Notes: generated by a model from the letters alone, not told the origin. A stretch of DNA of 64,000 bases from Larix kaempferi (GCA_027924585.1 BSBM01000007.1:6402001-6466000); one strand, 5' to 3'. Shown: positions 9,592-21,686, numbered from the stretch's first letter. Translations and numbers: made by a program.

Positions 9592-11169
9592 TTAGGGACC
9601 CCTAATTGGGGTCGTTTCCACTCTAAGAGCCCGAGTTAATAGTGCTCGTTGTCCCCATTTCACATCCAAAACTGCTTGTTTTTGGGACTTAGATAACAGT
9701 GCTTTTCTACCAGCCTGATGTTTTTGAAGGGATTTAAGGGCTAGACCTCCCGTTGAAATACAAGTAGCCGCTTCCTCATCTTCTAGTGGAAGATATTTTT
9801 TAGATCTTAAATTGTAATCTATTTTGTGTTCCAACTGAGATAATATAGATGGAGGTTTAGAAACATGTGGTTTAGCAGTGCATAGAGGTGACTTTAATGC
9901 TTTACTCGGTGAGAAGGAGGTATCTTCCTGATTAAATAAACAAAGAGGCTTATCTAAAGAGATAATAGTATTAGTACCTCTTGTGTCTGAAGATGTCGAA
10001 TGATGTTGTTGGGGCCCGTTTGACTTGTTGAAAGTGAATTGTCCATCTCTGGTTTCCTTCTCTGGGTTCTGAGAAGTTCCACACGACTGAGTCCTTCCTT
10101 TATGAATGCAAATGTCATCATCCTTCTGTGTTGGCTTCTCTTCTGAGCCTCTTAATTCAATTCCTTCCTCTTTGGACGTGACCGAGCTACCAACCGCGAC
10201 CTGCATTCCTCCTTCAGTCGACGTCCTGTGCTCATTCCCCATGATTGGAGTGGATGAGGATTTTTTTATCCATACTTTTTTAGTTTTGAGGGGTTCTCTA
10301 CGCACGGGACAATTCTTCTGCAGATGGCCTACCTTACGGAAATCGAAGCACCGGAAAGGTAGTTTCCAGTAATCGAGATGTTGCGTCCATTTACTTCCAT
10401 GCATTTCAATTACTAATTCTCTGTAGAGCCCATCTCTGGTATCTAGCTCCATTAGGATTATTGGGCATCGATGGTCAATTTTAATTTCCCAGTCCTTTTC
10501 CAAAGCAATGAAATTTCCAATCTTATTGCCTATGGCTTCCAATATCTGCTTCTGCCAAAACACCAGAGGAAGACCGGGTAGAATAACCCAGACTTGCTGG
10601 AGATTATGCAGTTCCTTTTTAGGGTTGAAGTCCACCCTCCATTTTTTTAGGATTAGTCCAGAAGGACCCCATTGCCATTGTTTGTTAAGGATCTTTGGAC
10701 CATCCTCCTTCTCCCGTAATTTAGTAAGAAACCATCCTCGTGGGAGAATGTAGAAATTGAGGGTGTGCCCCAGACTTTTTTCCCAGTTTGACTCCATCCA
10801 ACACATAAGCAAATCTTTGCCTGGAGTTTTACCGCAAAACCTCCCTATCAGAGATAAATTCAGATAATCGGGGATCTGTTCTATGAGAATGTATTTCCCT
10901 ACTGTGAGATCCACAACGATGTTCTTCGACCTGATTCCTTTGGTTTTACCTGTTTTAACTACGCTGGAAGGTTTGTTCGGGGTGGCAGACTTCTCCCTTA
11001 ATGTTTCATTATGATCACCCATGCTGACGTAGGTTGGAACATCATCTATATAAGGAGAAATTAAAACTTGTTCATCCCGATGATCCATAGTATAGTGTAT
11101 CTCCTCTTCCGTGCAGAAAATGGATTCGTCCTGGCTGTCAGGTTCATAGTCCACCTTATCTAAAAACAT
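9592..11169 (-). CDS. LINE-A ORF1, gag-like RNA-binding protein (DUF4283 type)
   Basis: An uninterrupted 525-codon frame from an ATG at 11169. Residues about 60-235 match the DUF4283 fold of plant LINE ORF1 proteins (ILIEQIPDYLNLSLIGRF, PRGWFLTKL, GPSGLILKKWRVDFNP, VWVILPGLPLVFW). A CCHC knuckle follows near residue 290 as CFDFRKVGHLQKNC, with Phe replacing the second Cys, so zinc binding is probably weakened. The C-terminal half is polar and low complexity. The protein would coat LINE RNA. It is open because the ORF1 reading frame was not hit, but the element is dead since ORF2 is split. Confidence 0.85.
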   Translation of the reverse strand: MFLDKVDYEPDSQDESIFCTEEEIHYTMDHRDEQVLISPYIDDVPTYVSMGDHNETLREKSATPNKPSSVVKTGKTKGIRSKNIVVDLTVGKYILIEQIPDYLNLSLIGRFCGKTPGKDLLMCWMESNWEKSLGHTLNFYILPRGWFLTKLREKEDGPKILNKQWQWGPSGLILKKWRVDFNPKKELHNLQQVWVILPGLPLVFWQKQILEAIGNKIGNFIALEKDWEIKIDHRCPIILMELDTRDGLYRELVIEMHGSKWTQHLDYWKLPFRCFDFRKVGHLQKNCPVRREPLKTKKVWIKKSSSTPIMGNEHRTSTEGGMQVAVGSSVTSKEEGIELRGSEEKPTQKDDDICIHKGRTQSCGTSQNPEKETRDGQFTFNKSNGPQQHHSTSSDTRGTNTIISLDKPLCLFNQEDTSFSPSKALKSPLCTAKPHVSKPPSILSQLEHKIDYNLRSKKYLPLEDEEAATCISTGGLALKSLQKHQAGRKALLSKSQKQAVLDVKWGQRALLTRALRVETTPIRGP

Positions 11170-11460
11170 TGTGTTAGCTCTACAAGTGTGTGGGTGGCCT
11201 TTTCAGCAGTTAAAACCGTTAATGCCTATACCATCAGCGCGTAGAGTGGGTAACTGAGGGAATGCGGCTCCTTTGATGATTTGTACCCTCGCACGTGAAA
11301 GCCTTCCTTCGCTCGATCTATCCTTCTGCTCCTGCTCGGCGCTGATCAAACTCACGTGCACCATCCTATGCTGGGAACCAGAAAATTAGAAAAAACGCCT
11401 TCCAACCTTTGCAGATGTGCATCTATTCCATCCGCCTCGGTCCATCTTCGGAGCCCCCCT
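11170..11460 (-). other. LINE-A 5' untranslated region
   Basis: Sequence upstream of ORF1, GC-richer than its surroundings, ending at a run of C on the plus strand (GGGGGG on the element strand) near 11453-11460. Beyond it the base composition drops abruptly to very AT-rich. The exact 5' end is inferred from that change. Confidence 0.55.
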
Positions 11461-13120
11461 TATCAAAAGGTGATTATAACTAATATCAATATATATATAT
11501 ATATATATAAATCCAAACCATTAAATAAAATATGTAAAGTTGTATTTTTAATCATATATATATAAGGATGTAACAAAAAAAAATACACTAATTATCCATT
11601 TATAAAGTTGAGTTTATAATTTTAAGCCAAGATAGGAATTGATTGCAACACCAACGCCCCTCACCAAATAAGGAACCCAAATAGTCATCTTTGTTATTAG
11701 ATAATATACATAATTATGCCAATCACTATTACTGATTTGGAAGGATTAATATTTATTTTGTCAATGATTTAAAAAAAATCAAATTTTATATATAAACACA
11801 AAGTTCGCAATCATTTAGTGACATTTCCATCCAGATTCATCATTATCATACCAAAAAAACAATAATTACCTTTTAAAAATTATCACGTATAATTTAACTA
11901 TTTTTTAAAGCTCTAAATTAATTATAAACTAATTTTGATTTAATTATTTTTTTAAATTTTAAATTAATTATAAAGTAATTTTGATTTAATTATAAAAAAA
12001 TATGGTAAAAATTTTCAATTAAGGAAAAGTACATGAATTAATTATAAGAAAAGTGAACAAAGCCCGACCAAGAATAATCTCAAATAAGTTGTGTCTCGAT
12101 TATCTTCCCCCGCCTCCGAAGGGATTGATACAATGAAAAAGGAATTGGAATGATAAGGAGGGCACCTTATTTCACTGGAGTTAAAACGGATTAATTTTTT
12201 TTTTTAAATAAAATATTAATTTAACTGTAATCTAACATATGTACAAATTCTTAAAAAAATAAAGAACATATACATGAAAAGAAAGTTTAATCCAAAGTAT
12301 GTAAATTAGTTTACTCCAAAGTATGTAAAAAAAAAATTAAAAATTTAAAAAAATAAAAATTATAAACAATGTATACAGTTATATAATTAAATTAAAAACA
12401 AAAAATATACAAAATACGATGCAATATATTGAAAAAAGAGCTAATGCAATAGAGAGGAAATGATAAATATAGTAATTATTTTATTTAAATTATACAAAAT
12501 AAGTTTTCAAATATCAAAACTTTATTTCAACTTATATACCAATTTTGAGAAAATAACACAAAAGCATGATACACACAATGTGTACAGCCAAAAACACAAT
12601 AGAAAAAAGAAATATACAAATACCCAATTTCTACATTTTTCACCTTGAAATCTACTCATTTCCCCGTCTGAGCTTTGACTCCAATTGCAAAATCAAGGTA
12701 TTCAACATTTATATGTAACTAATTTTATACATAGAAGACCACCAAGCCCGTGACCTGCAAAAATAAAAATAAAAAAATATTATCCAATAATTATGAAAAT
12801 AAAATATTAAGAAACATAATTTAAAAATTAATATACAATAAAGAAATTAAAAAAACTGTTATAAATTTCTATTTAAAAAATTTAACTACAAAACTATCTC
12901 AAACTCTAAAAAAACTCTTTTTTATAAGCATCATCTTTATCTATGTAAAATTATTATCTTACTATTTCTATCAATATCAAATTAATTGAGAAATAAATAT
13001 ATAAATAAAAATATTTTACTAAAACATATGCACCATATGAGATAAATTGAATATTTACTATAATTTGAAAATGACATTTAAAAAAATAATGAATTTCTCA
13101 TATAAATTAATTAAATATTT
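11461..13120. other. AT-rich intergenic stretch
   Basis: Very A/T-rich with short homopolymers and a small (TA)n run near 11493-11508. I see no coding sequence or element signature. Confidence 0.7.
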
Positions 13121-14010
13121 TCTATATAGACAAACAAATATATTTTTTGAGATAACCTAATTAAATTCTCCTCATATAAGCAAACAATCAATTTTTTGAA
13201 ACAACCTAATTAAATCCTAAACATATAAGAAAACAATACTTGATTTAGTTAACTAATGGAAAGTCTCTCCAACAAGTTGTGAGATCCATTCTAGTTGAGG
13301 CCACTCTCGTGATAACCTAATTAAATCCAGTGCATATAAACAAAGAATCAAATTTTATCACATAACCTAATTAAATATTTTGATGTAACCTAATTAAATC
13401 TGTCATTACTCATATGATTTTCTAATGTAATCTAATTAAATCTTTCAATAAAAAGAATTTCTGATGTAACCTAATTAAATCCACACTATATAAGCAAACA
13501 ATCTATTTTTCTAATATAACCTAATTAATATCTTCTCATATATACAAATAATCCATTTTTCTGATGTAACTTAATTAATATCTTGGCATATAAGCAAACA
13601 ATTAGATTTCTTAATATAATCTAATTAAAACCACTGCATATAAGTAGAAATTTTTGTTTTCCTGATATAATATAATTAAATCCTTTAGTCAATTCTGGTT
13701 AGTTCACTCTGTTAAGATGTGGGTTTGGTGAGAAAGGGGACTATAGTTCATATCCCCTTATGGTTGACTTAGTTGGGAGGCTGCACCTAAAAACTCATTC
13801 GAGTTGAAGCGTGTGATCCCACTTGATTTACGATTGAGTCGTAGTTTCTCAGACCACAGACCACTCCCCACTCCCCTAAGTTAAAAAAATTCAAACAAAC
13901 AAACAAAAACATAATAAATCCTTTACATCTAAACACCTTCGCATATAAGCAAACAATCAGATTTTCTGATGTAACCTAATTAAATCCTTCACATATAAAC
14001 CAACAATCAA
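13121..14010. repeat. Degenerate tandem array containing AACCTAATTAAAT
   Basis: About twelve irregular units of roughly 45-60 bp share the core AACCTAATTAAATCC and a second motif, CATATAAGCAAACAATC. Cores lie near 13155, 13205, 13312, 13363, 13387, 13430, 13467, 13517, 13567, 13617, 13668 and 13974. A SINE interrupts the array near its right end. Nothing suggests coding. Confidence 0.7.
13688..13914 (+). mobile_element. tRNA-derived SINE
   Basis: A 227-bp insert bounded by an 11-bp perfect target duplication, TAAATCCTTTA, at 13677-13687 and 13915-13925. The head has pol III-like boxes: TAGTTCACTCTGTTAAGA resembles box A and AGTTCATATCCCC resembles box B, spaced as in a tRNA. The 3' end is A-rich with repeated CAAA. 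It sits inside the AT-rich array. The parent tRNA was not identified. Confidence 0.75.
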
Positions 14011-14080
14011 ATTTACTAAAACCAGAAAATACTGGAGCCTTACTCTTACTCTTAGTTCTGAGAGTTCTGGAGAGCCACCG

Positions 14081-14911
14081 TTAAATTTTACGGCTTATTT
14101 CGAGGCTGCAATTCTGGTCTTGGATCTGAACAGCTTGTTTCACCGCCAAACTGTTTACCCTAAGACTGCAACGCAGGCGGACGGAGAAATGGGGGATTTT
14201 CAGGCCCCTGACTTTTAATCTGAAGGGCTCTGCCGCCTCGAAATAAAGTGGGACGCTGCCCCTCGTCTGATCTGCATTCAAGAAAGAACTCAGGCCGGCT
14301 GAAAACGGGACGCCGGAAGCTGTCAGCATGGTCTGCACAACGGTGATATTTCGATGGCCTTGATAGAAAATTGGAATACTACCCGAACCAATCTCCCAGC
14401 CGTAATATGATACGGTCAACCGGCTACCTTCGCCGTAATAAATTCCGATCTTTTTATTTGGATTCTGAGCTCTGACAGCAACGACCAGCTCAGAGCTTAG
14501 GGTATGATCCTTGCTCAGGTTGAAGCGCTCGACGGAAATGCTGTCCAATGAATACTTGGGAAGCTCCGGGCTGTAGAGCACGCAGAAAAGGGCTATGGCG
14601 ATGGCTACGAACAATAAGAAAAGGATGAGCATGCCGGTAAACCAGGCGATGCAGAGACAGCAAGGATTCCGGCGACATCGAGAATACCTGATCGAGGGAC
14701 GCTGTGGCGGAGCGCTCTGAATCTGGTCCTTTGGAAGCTTAAAGACGTATGGCCGCAGGCTTATTTTCCGAGCAGCGCCGCCCGCTTGGCCGTTTGAAGG
14801 AGAGGTGGTTTTCCGAGCAGCGCTGCCTGGTTGGTTGTTTGATGGAGAGACGGCAGGATAAGTTCGCTGATTCTTCGCCATTGAAGACCACTGCTGGGGT
14901 GGGGAGTGCAT
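14081..14911 (-). CDS. NDR1/HIN1-like (LEA_2) membrane protein
   Basis: An intact single-exon frame of 276 codons from the ATG at 14911; a second ATG at 14881 opens MAKNQRTYP and may be the real start. The N-terminus (about residues 1-80) is Pro/Ser/Gln-rich and cytosolic, then basic with Cys (RCRRNPCCLC). A hydrophobic segment follows (about residues 88-113, GMLILFLLFVAIAIALF). The C-terminal LEA_2 domain has the family motif NPNKKIGIYY near residue 152 and ends in a Cys-containing tail. Family members are single-pass plasma-membrane proteins linked to defence and stress. No stop or frameshift is seen, and codon use is GC-richer than the surroundings. It is the only convincing host gene here. 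Truncated copies lie at 19437 and 32455. Confidence 0.88.
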   Translation of the reverse strand: MHSPPQQWSSMAKNQRTYPAVSPSNNQPGSAARKTTSPSNGQAGGAARKISLRPYVFKLPKDQIQSAPPQRPSIRYSRCRRNPCCLCIAWFTGMLILFLLFVAIAIALFCVLYSPELPKYSLDSISVERFNLSKDHTLSSELVVAVRAQNPNKKIGIYYGEGSRLTVSYYGWEIGSGSIPIFYQGHRNITVVQTMLTASGVPFSAGLSSFLNADQTRGSVPLYFEAAEPFRLKVRGLKIPHFSVRLRCSLRVNSLAVKQAVQIQDQNCSLEISRKI

Positions 14912-15178
14912 CACTGCTTATTTCTCTTTCCAGGAAGGTATTGCTGGTTGCTTGAGGATGGGAGCAATGAAGGAAATAAATATATTTCATGGGAGAATGG
15001 TTGAATTACCTAAATACTATTGTCAAGGTGGGCTAATCTTGGAAAAGGAAATGCAAAGGCTTTTATCCACCCTGTCTATCCTTATGGAAAGGCTTTATCA
15101 TACCTGGGAACCTGGTTGAGCATCTTGAAGTGCTAAACATTAAATTTACAGGTTGGATTAGTTGGAACCATGTAAATT
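14912..15178 (-). promoter_or_regulatory. Upstream region of the NHL gene, present in three copies
   Basis: This 5' flank is conserved in the two truncated copies (19704-19990 and 32675-32880). A TATA-like AAATATATTTATTT on the minus strand lies about 65-75 bp above the first ATG, and A/T-rich counterparts occur at the same place in both copies. No other element was identified. A LINE fragment inserted just beyond it. Confidence 0.4.
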
Positions 15179-16092
15179 TTGTGGGATCTGGGATTTGGGA
15201 AATTTTGTGGAGAATGTATATATGTGGCAGTGTAAATGAGGTACTAAATGGTAAAAGTGAAACATATATATATATAATGCGAGTTTGGTCAAACCTCAGC
15301 GAGGTCCTTCTCTCTTGGAAGGCTAACAAACATATTATGGTGCGTGGGCAGAAGCATTTCACATCTCCTAGCACTGATTTCTTGGCAGATCTGGTGGGTA
15401 AGAAACAAGGCATTATTTGAAGATAAGCTGCCCAACATATATTTCTCTTTCAACAAGTCACTGGCTATAATTAAGGATTTCAATCTTAGTTCTGGTCAGG
15501 AAAATACTAGAGTATGTGGCTCTTTCTCCTTCATTTGTCATAAACCGATGGGTTTCTTTGATGGGTCTGCCATAGATGGATCATGTGTTGTTGGTGGGGT
15601 GATATATATCAACAATGATCTTTACTTTACACTTATGATGGACTGTGGAAATGGCACAAATACAAAAGCTGAATTACTTGGCCTTTGGTGTGTCATTACT
15701 GTGGCTGCAATCATGGGCCTACAGGAAATGACAATTTTTTGCGACTCCAGAGTGACTATTAAGTGGGCACTTAAAGAATATCAATTAAATATCATCTCTT
15801 TCCAACATTGGTGTAGCAAAGTTCAGGAAAAAATTAAGCTCTGAACAATTCAACATGATTGTAGATGAACTTTGGAAGAAAGCACATGGAGGCTGAAGGA
15901 GTTGTCACTTGGAAAGAATTCTTGGAAAAACAAAGCTGTGACAAGGTATGGTCAATCTGTTTGACCACTATTAGCTGTAAAGGATTTCATCTATTCATGG
16001 TTTTTTTTTTGAACTCTGATATAAGTTTGCTTCGTTTTGTACTATTTGATTCGTTTTTAATGAATATCATTAGTATGACTTTTTTCCACTGA
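15179..16092 (+). mobile_element. 5'-truncated LINE fragment (LINE-D) with RNase H
   Basis: Plus-strand 3' part of a plant LINE. A 166-codon frame (15344-15844) begins in the linker with WQIWWVRNKALFEDK and continues into an RNase H domain (GFFDGSAIDGSCVVGGVIY, TKAELLGLW, MTIFCDSRVTIKWAL), ending before the usual C-terminus. The start (GTGGGATCTGGG) and end abut copies of AAATTTT, a likely target duplication. The flanking sequence is continuous in the paralogous copy near 20010, which therefore shows the empty site. RT is missing. Confidence 0.8.
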
Positions 16093-19000
16093 AATTTTTT
16101 TTATATAATTATCAAATTATTAAATTTCTATAATAATGGCCAAAGTTATAAGTTAGATTCATTAAAAAAAACATGTAAATTACATAGTTTTAATGTATAT
16201 ATTTAATCATAACATAATTTCCAAATATATATAAATAAATTGTAATTTTTTTATTTTGATGAAAAAATATTTTATTTTTATTTTTATTTTATTCCAAAAT
16301 TTGAAGTGAAAGCCTAGTATATTGAAAACTGTAATTTAATTTACATTATTAATTATTAATTTTTAGTTTAATTATTTCCAAGATCATACAATTTAATTAC
16401 ATAGTTTTAGTTCAATTAATCCCAAGTTAGCATAATTGGGATCCTTTTTATGATAGCTTATACTTTTAATAGAGTTTTGAGTACTCAACTTTTTAACTAT
16501 ACATTTCATTGATCATTAAGATATAAAAAAACTTTGTAATATTAAAAATTATATAAGATAAATAAATAAATGGATGTAATAAAGAATTAACCAATTATTA
16601 TAAATAAAATGAATTAAAACTAGAGGATTGTTGGGAATAATATGAATTAAAATTATGAGAAAATAATGAAAGAGATTGAGTTGTTTTGGAATAATATAAA
16701 TTAATTATAATATGAATTAAAATTATGAGAGAATAATGAAAAATAATCAAAGAAATTGAGTTGTTATGAAATAATATAAGTTAATTATGAGATTGAATAA
16801 TATATTAATGAGAAAGACAAATAAAGAAAGAATCAAAGTTTAAGTTAAGTCCAAAAATTTATAACAATAATAATAGTAAAAATAATATATTAAGTAAAAT
16901 CTTAAAAATTATGTTAAATAATTAAAAAATAATAAATAATTAATTAAAATAAGAAAATATAATTAATTGCCATAAGTGAAAACTATAAAAAAAATGGATA
17001 ATACATAAAATAATATTGAAAACTATAAAAATATGGATAATACATAAAATAATATTAGAGGATAAGACATAAAATAATGCTATAAAAAATATTAGTGACA
17101 CCAAAGAGAAAAATGGAGAGGGGATTGGTCAAAACAAGATGAAATTATATTAAGAGATAGACAAACGAGGGGAGGGGGTTGGATTAAAGAAGGATCTGAT
17201 AAATTAGAGAGATGATTGAGCATATGGACTGATTAGCCTTGTTTTGTGATTGAAAATATATTTGTTGTTTCATCGTGTTTGATTATATTTGATGGAATAT
17301 GAGATATATATATAATATTATTTATTTTAATTTTTTTTATATATATTAATTAAAATAAATTTTAATTTAAAATATTACTTATTAAAATTATCATATATAT
17401 ATATAATTTATATTTAAATCAATTTATGAGAACAATACGCTATTTTCATTTAAAATAGACAAGTGAATTTAAATATATTATTCCCATCTTAAAAGTATTA
17501 ATAATACTTAACATTTTAAACTATACAAATTTTAAAAACTATTAAATATTATTAAAATATAACATATCAAATCACACAAGCAATGCATCTATAATCTCTT
17601 ACAAAGTTCAAGGGATGGGGATATTAATGATTTAGATATACCCATAAATGTGGTCCCTCGACTATGTAAATTCTATATCGATAATTGAGATATGCATGTA
17701 AATGTGGTTCCTTTGCCATTTTAAATCTAGTTTCTCAAGTATTGTTATTTGATCAAAATGGCACAACTATGATTGACTTGTATCTCTCCTCTCAAGTTTT
17801 ACATTAGTTAATTGGGAGTGTAAATTAGTCCAACGTTATTTCTGAATGACTTTATCCCTCCTTTCAAGTTTTACACTTGTCAATTGGTCAGTATAAATTA
17901 GCCAAGTGTTATTTGAGAAAGAATGGTACAAGTATGATTTGAATATAAATTGTACATTTTGAATTGGAATTTCTAAATCTTATAAATGTGATTTATTAGC
18001 CATTGTAAATCTAGTTCCTTAGCCATTGTTATTAGATAAAAATTAGCATGAGTATGATTAAATCAAAATCATTCCTTTCAAGTTTTCAACAATTTTTTAA
18101 AGACGGTATGCACTTTTTTCCAAATTCCACAAAATATGTATTTATGGTGTTGGTTTGAATAATTATACACAAAATTTTGGCTTTGCACAAAATGTCACAA
18201 GTTTAGCTCAATATCCCTAAAATTCCCTCTATTTTTTTTGTTATATTTACTTATTATTTCAAAATTATGGCTCTAAACATCGTGTAATCAAAATTTGAAG
18301 CTATGAAGATCATATTTCAAATTTTCAAGATAAATATTAAATTTTTTGAAGGGTTAAATTGTTTTGGACTTCTATTAAACCTTTCATCCAAGAACCATTT
18401 CATTCTATATGATGTTCATTCTATTCAATGCTCAAAACAAAGTAAGCATTTTTAAATTACCAAATTCAACTTAAAGGGTTATTTTGTACAAACATCACTA
18501 GTCGCCTTGATATCTTCCTCAAACACAAAGCTTGTTTTTTCTAATAGGTATGTTGGTTCCTCTTATTCTTGCATTGTTTTTTTTTCTTCAAATGATACAT
18601 TTGTTTTGATTGGAAAAAAGACTTAGTTTGATCTCCTATGAAAATAGGCGTTATCCTTGTTTTATAATGGTGATTGTTGTTTGAAGTATGATCATATCTA
18701 TAAAATACCATAACTAATGTATATTTATATCTATAAAATGCCACAACTAAAGTATTGTCCACAATAATTCTTAGATAAGGTTTATTTTTGTATGTGTGTG
18801 TTCTCATAGTGTATAATAGCTTGACAAGTTTAATGATTAGTATCAATCTTAAATTTGGACTTTGATATTGTTCATATTGGTTGTGGTTACCTATAAGGGT
18901 CTCTTATTAAGCTATGAGAATGCATGCTCTAAGTCAAATCAAAGCATGGGCTTTGACACCATAACCATCCTCTCAATTTCATCCTAAAACTTTGTCAATG

Positions 19001-19436
19001 CCTCACCACTAACCACAAAATTATGTTAAATGTAGGTTGGCTTCACTAGTCATTATTACAACTCTTACCAATGTTCAACTCATCAATGGGTGTAAACTTC
19101 GGCCATACTTGAACTCTTTCTCCATCTATGGAAAATCTAAGGGTTGGTGCAAGTTAATGAGGATCTCTTTTGACGCGTTAGATGCAATATAACCTGAAAA
19201 GAAACAAGCATCCCTCAACTTACGTGGATATTTTGAGATACTTGCACAATGGATCTTCCTTTAAGTAAAAAAGATGAAATATAGGAAATTGAGTCACTTT
19301 TTATCTATTGAAAATGTTCATAACTATCTCAAGTTTAATATTTTCTAACAAGTATATTTTTATTTGGAGACAAATGATAAGATATATATCTTTGTGGATG
19401 CATCCTTTGAGTGTCTAAATGATAAGAGGATCTCCA
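16093..19436. other. AT-rich spacer, part of a duplicated block
   Basis: Non-coding, very AT-rich. Parts recur: 16093-16450 resembles 20010-20400. 16600-17330 resembles 21690-22580 and 26883-27137 joined to 28976-29290. 17580-19400 resembles 29530-31178 joined to 32289-32440. No gene was seen. Confidence 0.75.
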
Positions 19437-19703
19437 AGGAGGTTGTGGCGTAGCGCTATGAATATGGTCCTTTGGAAACTTAAAGACGTATAGGTACAGA
19501 TTGGTTTTCCAAGGAGCGCCACCCGCTTGGTCATGTGAAGAAAAGGTGGTTTTCCAAGCAACACCACCCACTTGGTCATGTAAAGGAAAGGTGGTTTTCC
19601 AGCAACGCTTCCTGGTTGGTTGTTTGATGTTTGATGAGGATATGGCAAGATAAGTTCACTAGATCTTCGCCATTGAAGGCCTACGTTGGAGTGGGGAGTG
19701 CAT
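19437..19703 (-). pseudogene. Truncated NHL copy (psi-NHL-1)
   Basis: Matches the first ~73 codons of the gene at 14911 read leftwards: both ATG positions are kept, and the segment equivalent to YVFKLPKDQIQSAPPQRP reads YVFKFPKDHIHSATPQPP near 19500-19440. Homology stops there, before the membrane segment, and joins unrelated AT-rich sequence shared with the third copy. Small frame changes are present. The homologous 5' flank continues to about 19990. Confidence 0.8.
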
Positions 19704-20637
19704 CACTTCTTATTTCTCTTTCCACGAAGGTATTGCTTGAGGATGGGAGCAACGAAGGAAATAAATATGTATATATGACCATGGAAATAGATTCATGGGA
19801 GAATGGCTGGTTGTCAAGGCTGGCTAATCTTGGGTGGCGTAGAGGAAAAGGAAATGGAAAGGCTTTATCCACCCCTTGGAAACTCATGCATAGGCTTTAC
19901 CCACCCCGTCTCTCCGGATGAAAAGGCTTTATCCACCCCTTGGAACCCTGTTTGGCATCTTGAAGTGCTAAATTTTAAATTTACACGTTGCAATGGTTGG
20001 AACCATGTAAATTATATAATTATCAAATTATTAAATTCCAAAGTTACAGGTTGGATTATTAAAATCATGTAAATTACACAGATTTAATGTATATTGCGGA
20101 AATATTTATAAATAAAATGTAACTTTTTATTTTAATGAAAAAAACATATTTTTCTTTATTACAGGGTTTGATGTGAGAGCTCGGCATGTTGGAAATATGT
20201 AATTTAATTTGCGTTGTTAATTATATATTTTTAGTTCCAAGATCATACAATTTAATTTACAGGGTTTGACGTGAGAGCTCGGCATGTTGGAAATATGTAA
20301 TTTAATTAACATTGTTAATTTATATATTTTTAGTTTCAAAGATCATACAATTTAATTTACATAGTTTTAGGTTAATTAGTTCCAACTGGGAAGAATTGGG
20401 ATTTTTTTTAACATAGCATACTTTTAACTTAGTTTTTAGTTTTTTTAGTGCTCAACTTTTTAACTAAGTAGTTTACTTATCGTTAAGAAATCAAAAAACA
20501 TTGCAATATTAAAAAGTATATGGGATGAAAAAAAAGCAAAAAATTAATCAATCATTAGAAATAAAATGAATTAAAATTAAGTAAAAAAGGAATATCAAAG
20601 AACTAATCAACCATTAGAAATAAAATGAATTAAAACT

Positions 20638-20747
20638 TATGTTACATTGGCTTTGGGGATGGGGAATGTCGGGGATGAGGGGACCAGTCTCCAAGACGGC
20701 TAGAGCGCATCCCAGATTTTTAAGGGGACGACCGGTTGGGGATGGAA

Positions 20748-20800
<53 letters not shown>

Positions 20801-21677
20801 TTTATACTTTCTAGTTCTAAAAAAGCTCAGACAAATAAGAAAAGGCCTGGGTGACCATTATTAACACTTGAATGTGAGGAAAATGTAGTTTAGTTTTAGG
20901 AAACTTTTAAGTTTAACTATTTTCAATCTGCATTAAAGGTCTATGAGAAGAATGTGTGTCTGTATAACAACTCTCCTTCCTTATATATCTTGTTTATGAT
21001 GATTGGGTTAAAAAGCATTCCCTTCTCAATGGATTCTGCAGATTTGTATAGCTGTGTGCAAACCACTACAAAACATTTTGGGATATATATGATTGCATTT
21101 TGCAAAGAGATTAAATTCATATTTTAGATTAAGAAGGATATTGAATGGGAATTTATTCAAACTTTTAGCACCCAATCTAAGTCTTTAGTGTCCAATTGTT
21201 TTCACAATGCTTGAGGTTGGGATGGGGAAAGAGTTGGACTTGAATAACTCTTGGACACCTATGTATAATAGCAATACCCAAAAGAATAAATCAAAGTCCT
21301 TCATACACAACCCATATTTTGAGCTACAACTTGTATAGATTTAGATTTAGGTTCAAAATAATACGAAAAATATGGATGTGATAAATTAACATATTGTACA
21401 ATCATCAATGTTCATTGTCAAAATTGAAGATGCATGCCCATAACATTTTCAAAATTTTCCTGGGACATCTCTAAAATATACTTGGAATGTCTCCAAAATC
21501 TACCCAGAAGTCCCCAAAATCTGTTTGGGACGTTGTGGGTATGACCAACAAGCCCCCAAGTCTCTAATGAAGTCCCCAAAAGATTAAAGACATTTCCTAG
21601 GGGTCCCCAAATCCACGAAACGTGGAGACGGCAGAAACAGGTCATTTTTTGGGGGGGATAGGTCACGTGCAACATGG
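20638..21677. mobile_element. Non-autonomous Mutator-like insertion
   Basis: A 1.04-kb insert in the duplicated spacer, flanked by ATTAAAACT (20629-20637) and ATTAAATCT (21678-21686), a 9-bp duplication with one mismatch. Both ends begin ATGTT(A/G)CA when read inwards, a weak terminal inverted repeat. The interior has clusters of GGGGA/TCCCC and a (TA)n run. No transposase frame was seen. A 9-bp duplication is the Mutator hallmark; the family call is inference. Confidence 0.5.
20755..20798. repeat. (TA)n microsatellite
   Basis: An uninterrupted TA dinucleotide run of about 44 bp. Confidence 0.95.
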
Positions 21678-21686
21678 ATTAAATCT

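Noticed and set aside
13233-13310. Possible second SINE fragment in the AT-rich array
   Set aside because: Some pol III-like words occur, but no tail or target duplication could be found.
13688-13760. Possible functional tRNA gene
   Set aside because: Box-like motifs are present but no cloverleaf or anticodon arm could be drawn; flanking duplication and A-rich tail make it a SINE.
14739-14990. Alternative frames overlapping the NHL gene 5' end
   Set aside because: They are other-frame readings of the same exon; the LEA_2 frame has clear domain support.
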